A stretch of DNA of 64,000 bases from Legionellaceae bacterium UBA6148 (GTDB lineage: Bacteria > Pseudomonadota > Gammaproteobacteria > Legionellales > Legionellaceae): NCBI GenBank assembly GCA_002423125.1, contig DIUW01000055.1:308-64307 (forward strand). The letters run 5' to 3'. Below are positions 60,551 through 64,000 of the stretch, in pieces (positions within the stretch are counted from its first letter, which is position 1; every line of letters starts with the position of its first letter). The position numbers were made by a program, and so were the translations under genes. The notes under the pieces were generated by a model. That model worked only from the letters and a program-made list of their open reading frames with translations. It did no database searches and was not told where the DNA came from.

Positions 60551-61815
60551 TTTTTGCTCAGATCCTCAAGTAATTGTTTATCAATATCCATGATTTGCGA
60601 ACAGGCTTGAAACATGCGTTGTAGCACAACAATGTTGCCAAATTCCATGGTTGAATCGACATTGGATGATTCAATTTTTTTAGGCTGAATGGTGCCAAAA
60701 TTGTCTTTATTGGGTCGACCAATGGTCCGACCATTGCTGTGTTTGGCGCGAAATAAATTATCGTCCGCTTGTATGAGTGTGTGTTCTAAATCATTAAACA
60801 TCGCTAGAGCAACGTGTTCGCCTTCTTCGGATTGTCCATTATCATAGTTGTAAGCTATTTGACCGTTCTCATCGAACGAAAATCCAATTTGTTTACCTTC
60901 TCCATAGCCATCGTGTTTTATAACATCGATGGATGTTGTCGTATGATCTGCAGTATTTTTTTTATAAAGACGAACGGAGTTGTCTTTATCGCTCATGTAA
61001 TCGCCAAAATTGAGCCTGATGGCTTGGTTATCATTGAGAGTGAATTGGATTGTATTGCTATTTTGTTCAGCGGTTCCATCGGAATCAAAATTGAATTTGA
61101 TGGATTGTGGATCGAAGCTGATTGATGCATCGTCACACGTTGCGGATAGTAATGTCCATTCTAAATTATCGCGTGGATTTTGCCCTGTTCCAGGAAGGCT
61201 GGGTGCTTCAAATTCAAAGCTTATTTTATGTTCTTTGCCTTTCTCATCATAGACGCTAGCGATGTTGAATTTGATTGATTCATATTTGCTTTTCAATGGG
61301 TTGGGATCTTCGGGAGTGGTGGGATCTTTTTCTAATTCGATAATGATAAATTCGCCACTTAAATCAATCGAATGGGTTGCCTTGCCGGGGTTTGTTTTTG
61401 CGCCCCATTGGCTAATCGGAATGAGTGAACCCTGTTTGTTATACCCTTGCACCAAGCCGCCGCTGTGTTTATCCACCAGTAGACCGCTAGTATTAAAGCC
61501 AAATTCACCATCTCGTGTATAGCGTAACTCACCATTTTTAAGTTTAATAATGAAAAATCCATTGCCGACAATGGCGAGATCAGAAGGATTCCCCGTTTCA
61601 AGGTAATTTCCTGCGCTGTAATTGGTACTGTGTCCATTGGCGCAGACTCCTGCTCCGAGACCGTCGCGTCCGCCGCCATGACCTAATGAGGAATAAAAAA
61701 CATCGCTGCGTTTGAAGCCAGGACTTTGCATATTGGCAATATTATTGGATGAATTTTGCAAGCCATAATTTGCAGCCATCATGCCGGTTAAGCTGGTATA
61801 GTAGACTGAGCTCAT
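60547..61815 (-). CDS. flgE: Flagellar hook protein FlgE
   Basis: 422 residues forming the hook universal joint. N-terminal rod/hook signature SLTGMMAANYGLQNSSNNIA with NMQSPGFKRSDV, central hook domains (GNPSDLAIVGNGFFIIKLKN near residue 80), and the C-terminal coiled part NIVVLQRMFQACSQIMDIDK typical of FlgE/FlgF/FlgG. The large variable middle (150-330) favours FlgE over FlgF or FlgG. The start overlaps the flgD stop by one base (TAATG). Confidence 0.9.
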   Translation of the reverse strand: MSSVYYTSLTGMMAANYGLQNSSNNIANMQSPGFKRSDVFYSSLGHGGGRDGLGAGVCANGHSTNYSAGNYLETGNPSDLAIVGNGFFIIKLKNGELRYTRDGEFGFNTSGLLVDKHSGGLVQGYNKQGSLIPISQWGAKTNPGKATHSIDLSGEFIIIELEKDPTTPEDPNPLKSKYESIKFNIASVYDEKGKEHKISFEFEAPSLPGTGQNPRDNLEWTLLSATCDDASISFDPQSIKFNFDSDGTAEQNSNTIQFTLNDNQAIRLNFGDYMSDKDNSVRLYKKNTADHTTTSIDVIKHDGYGEGKQIGFSFDENGQIAYNYDNGQSEEGEHVALAMFNDLEHTLIQADDNLFRAKHSNGRTIGRPNKDNFGTIQPKKIESSNVDSTMEFGNIVVLQRMFQACSQIMDIDKQLLEDLSKK

Positions 61816-62189
61816 TAGAACACTTCCGTGATATCGGTTAATTGTTTTTCAATATGGCCGCCATTAATATCGATGCTTAATTGCGGTGGGGCATTATGTG
61901 GAAATTGAATCCCGGTCACGCGTCCAACGGCACTATCACCTTCGATTTTGACCTGTTTTCCAAGCATCATGAGGCTTTGATTGGCGCTGGTCATTCCCAT
62001 GAGTAAGCCAAGTGACTCATTGGTTGTTCGCGCCTCTTGTAACGATGAAAATTGAGCCATTTGTGCCATAAATTCTCGATTATCAACGGGTTTTAATGGA
62101 TCTTGGTAGGTGAGCTCTTGCATAAATAATTTCAGGTAGTCGGCTTGATTGACTCCTGAATCCTGAGTTGGATTGATGTTATCCGTCAT
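61815..62189 (-). CDS. flgD: Hook cap protein FlgD, short form
   Basis: 124 residues from ATG 62189, chosen because GAGGAG lies 8 nt upstream. The FlgD N-terminal signature is clear: ADYLKLFMQELTYQDPLKPV, then DNREFMAQMAQFSSLQEART. The C-terminal part is cut short (E. coli FlgD is 231 residues), leaving only a small beta segment (VGRVTGIQFPHNAPPQLSID) and lacking the Ig-like and tudor-like domains. The protein may still cap the hook. Confidence 0.88.
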   Translation of the reverse strand: MTDNINPTQDSGVNQADYLKLFMQELTYQDPLKPVDNREFMAQMAQFSSLQEARTTNESLGLLMGMTSANQSLMMLGKQVKIEGDSAVGRVTGIQFPHNAPPQLSIDINGGHIEKQLTDITEVF

Positions 62190-62593
62190 TGTTTGGCTCC
62201 TCGTTGAATGGCCCACTCATCGCTGTTTTTTTGTTGTGTTGTGAGTTCCTGGTATTGTTTAAGATTTTTTTTTCTTGTTTGGTGTTTTTCGAATCGTTTT
62301 AATTGAGTGTTGACTTCAATTAATTGTGCTGACACGGTTGCTTGATGAGATTGAATTGCTTTTTTCTTGGTAATACAGTCGTTTTGAAGTTGTTGTTGCT
62401 TTGCGATGAAATGCGATCGGGCCATTTCTTGCTCCGGTAAAATCAATGCCGTTGTGGATTTTGAGTTGGCAATAGCGTGTAGAAACGTCTGAATATGGTG
62501 TTCTAATTGGACTAAATCGCGCTCAAGCTCCAGCCGTTGTTGGTTTAATTGATTGCGTTGCCAGGTTAGTGTAGTTAATAGCGCATGCATCAT
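62186..62593 (-). CDS. fliJ: FliJ, export ATPase stalk protein
   Basis: 135 residues, nearly all antiparallel coiled coil (LTWQRNQLNQQRLELERDLV through KRFEKHQTRKKNLKQYQEL), as in FliJ, which fits in the FliI hexamer and couples it to FlhA. Sequence is poorly conserved, but position after fliI, length (about 147 in E. coli) and coiled-coil form agree. Overlaps fliI by 4 nt and flgD by 4 nt; fliK is not between fliJ and flgD. Confidence 0.85.
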   Translation of the reverse strand: MMHALLTTLTWQRNQLNQQRLELERDLVQLEHHIQTFLHAIANSKSTTALILPEQEMARSHFIAKQQQLQNDCITKKKAIQSHQATVSAQLIEVNTQLKRFEKHQTRKKNLKQYQELTTQQKNSDEWAIQRGAKQ

Positions 62594-63882
62594 TGAAAAA
62601 TCGCTCGCAGCTGTTGGAACAAGTGTTGGGTCTGCGTTGACTCATCCATGCGCTGTTTCAAAAGGTTCTGCACAGAATCAATTCGTGATACGGCGAAGTC
62701 AAGCGCGTGGTTATTACCCGGCTTATAAGCGCCCAGGTCAATTAAATCTTTGTTTTGATGATAAAGACTGAGCATGGCAATGACTTGCTTTACCAACTGT
62801 TGTTCATCGTTTGAGGTGAGTTGTTGAGAAAGACGAGAGACACTTTGTAAGATATCAATGGCCGGATAATGTCCACGCTGTGCCAGTTCTCGTGTAAGGA
62901 CGAGGTGACCATCGAGCAATGATCGCATGGTGTCAGCGATGGGTTCGTTGAAATCATCTCCTTCTACTAAAACAGCATAGATCGCCGTAATGCTGCCTTT
63001 CCCCCTAAAGTTTCCTGCCCGCTCAACAATGCCCGGAAGCGTTGAAAATACGCTAGGTGTGTAACCTCGTGCGGTGGGTGGCTCACCTAAACTTAAACTG
63101 ATTTCACGTTGCGCCATGGAAAATCGAGTAATCGAATCCATGAATAACATGACATCCCGCCCTTGTGCGCAAAAATACTCGGCAATGGCGGTAGCAGTAT
63201 ACACGGCTTGTTTACGCATGAGGGCAAAATCATCGCTGCATGAGACGACAATCACTGACTTTTTTATCGTTTGTTCGTCCAGATGATTGCGAATAAAATC
63301 ATTCACTTCTCGACCCCGTTCACCAATAAGCGCAATGACATTGATGTCACTGTTCATATTCTTTGCCATCATGCCGAGTAATACGGACTTACCAACACCG
63401 CTACCAGCAAACAGTCCAATACGTTGGCCTTTTCCTAACGGTAATACCGTGTCTATGGCGTGAATGCCAGTCTCTAATCGATCGCTAATTGCTTCGCGAT
63501 GCATGGGATTTGTTTGTGGGCGATACAGTGGAACTGTTTCAGTGCATCGTATACGCAAACCGTCGTCTAATGGTTGGCCAAATGCATTGATAATGCGTCC
63601 GAGTAATTCCGGGCCAACTGCAATGGACATTGCTTGCCCGGTCGCACGAACTTTAAATCCCATACTAATAGGGGCTGTTGAGAAAGGGAGTAAAAATACA
63701 TTGCCACATTCGAAGCCAACGACTTCCGCTTGCATGAGGGTATTATTTTGATCATCAATAATGTCACAGATTTCGCCAATAAATACTCTCGGAGGTCCAC
63801 TGGACATGAGTTTTAGGCCAATGCATTGCTCAATCACGCCTAAACGCTCAATGGGTTGTAAGGCGTAAAGCAAGTTATTCAC
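62590..63882 (-). CDS. fliI: Flagellar export ATPase FliI
   Basis: 430-residue ATPase homologous to F1 beta, which energises flagellar type III export. Walker A GLFAGSGVGKSVLLGMMAKN near residue 165, ALIGERGREVNDFIRNHLDE near 190, Walker B VMLFMDSITRFSMAQREISL near 245, and GEPPTARGYTPSVFSTLPGI. The start is GTG at 63882 inside the fliH 3' end; no better in-frame start is seen. Confidence 0.95.
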   Translation of the reverse strand: MNNLLYALQPIERLGVIEQCIGLKLMSSGPPRVFIGEICDIIDDQNNTLMQAEVVGFECGNVFLLPFSTAPISMGFKVRATGQAMSIAVGPELLGRIINAFGQPLDDGLRIRCTETVPLYRPQTNPMHREAISDRLETGIHAIDTVLPLGKGQRIGLFAGSGVGKSVLLGMMAKNMNSDINVIALIGERGREVNDFIRNHLDEQTIKKSVIVVSCSDDFALMRKQAVYTATAIAEYFCAQGRDVMLFMDSITRFSMAQREISLSLGEPPTARGYTPSVFSTLPGIVERAGNFRGKGSITAIYAVLVEGDDFNEPIADTMRSLLDGHLVLTRELAQRGHYPAIDILQSVSRLSQQLTSNDEQQLVKQVIAMLSLYHQNKDLIDLGAYKPGNNHALDFAVSRIDSVQNLLKQRMDESTQTQHLFQQLRAIFQ

Positions 63883-64000
63883 ACACTTCTCCTTGTTTCA
63901 TCTGGAGTAGTACGCGTTTGAGATTATCAATTTGACGCTCAATTCCTGCATCAAATACACCGTGCTCACTACGAACAATGCAGCCACCTAATCGTAATGA
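63875..64000 (-). CDS. fliH: FliH C-terminal fragment (cut by window edge)
   Basis: The last 41 codons of a minus-strand gene; the stop TAA is at 63875-63877. The translated end (GGCIVRSEHGVFDAGIERQI, then DNLKRVLLQMKQG) fits the FliH/SctL C-terminal ATPase-regulator domain (Gly-Gly-Cys...G-x-x-D-A). It overlaps the start of fliI by 8 nt. The rest of the gene lies beyond the window. Confidence 0.8.
   Translation of the reverse strand, partial: SLRLGGCIVRSEHGVFDAGIERQIDNLKRVLLQMKQGEVCE

Noticed and set aside
59532..63882. Reading the cluster as a non-flagellar type III secretion system
   Set aside because: flgD and flgE (hook cap and hook) and flgJ are flagellar-specific. Only the short FliM recalls SctQ.

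Overview
The window looks like a chromosome segment of a host-associated gammaproteobacterium. The gene orders kdsD-kdsC-lptC-lptA-lptB divergent from mlaFEDCB-ibaG-murA, the order trpS-scpA-scpB-rluB, and a pyruvate dehydrogenase operon with separate E1, E2 and E3 genes are all typical of Gammaproteobacteria. Large effector-like proteins (ankyrin-like, Sel1-like, a 2829-residue ATPase), moderate GC and many dispersed palindromes point towards Legionellales (Legionella/Coxiella/Berkiella-like). That placement is an inference from gene content; no rRNA or tRNA gene was seen.

Layout. 1-13.8 kb is an accessory region: a small exported Cys-repeat peptide, a Sel1-repeat protein, a giant DExH-type ATPase resembling the DUF3638/DUF3645 family together with an upstream partner, a decayed AbiE toxin-antitoxin locus and an exported nucleosidase. 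14-23.7 kb is housekeeping: PHP-domain nuclease, YciO, TrpS, ScpA/ScpB, RluB, RlmD, RelA and purine nucleoside phosphorylase. 23.7-31.3 kb holds an unknown membrane protein, a CPA2 antiporter and aceE-aceF-lpdA. 31.3-36.6 kb is accessory again: a 1064-residue protein with twelve 49-residue ankyrin-like repeats and two unknown genes. 36.7-48.7 kb is envelope biogenesis: Lpt transport and Kdo synthesis on the minus strand, a class C beta-lactamase-like gene, then mla, murA, a Nif3 protein and a sugar-nucleotide dehydratase on the plus strand. 49-53.3 kb is a four-gene tripartite ABC-2 exporter. 53.7-55.8 kb is a second MCE system (permease, MCE protein, PqiC-like lipoprotein) with no ATPase gene of its own. 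55.9-64 kb has an unknown protein, FlgJ, a TPR protein and a tightly overlapping flagellar operon fliH-I-J-flgD-E-fliM-N-O-P running off the right edge.

The intergenic spaces are unusually rich in palindromes. At least two families recur: a 27-bp inverted repeat at about 11.96, 53.3 and 57.0 kb, and a GTCTGGACAA-headed hairpin at about 15.65, 15.83 and 31.34 kb. There are also single long palindromes (about 165 bp) upstream of the exporter and downstream of the ankyrin-like gene. The strongest candidates for undescribed biology are the giant ATPase and its partner, the ATPase-less MCE operon, the Cys-repeat exported peptide and the repeat protein with its unrecognised N-terminal domain.
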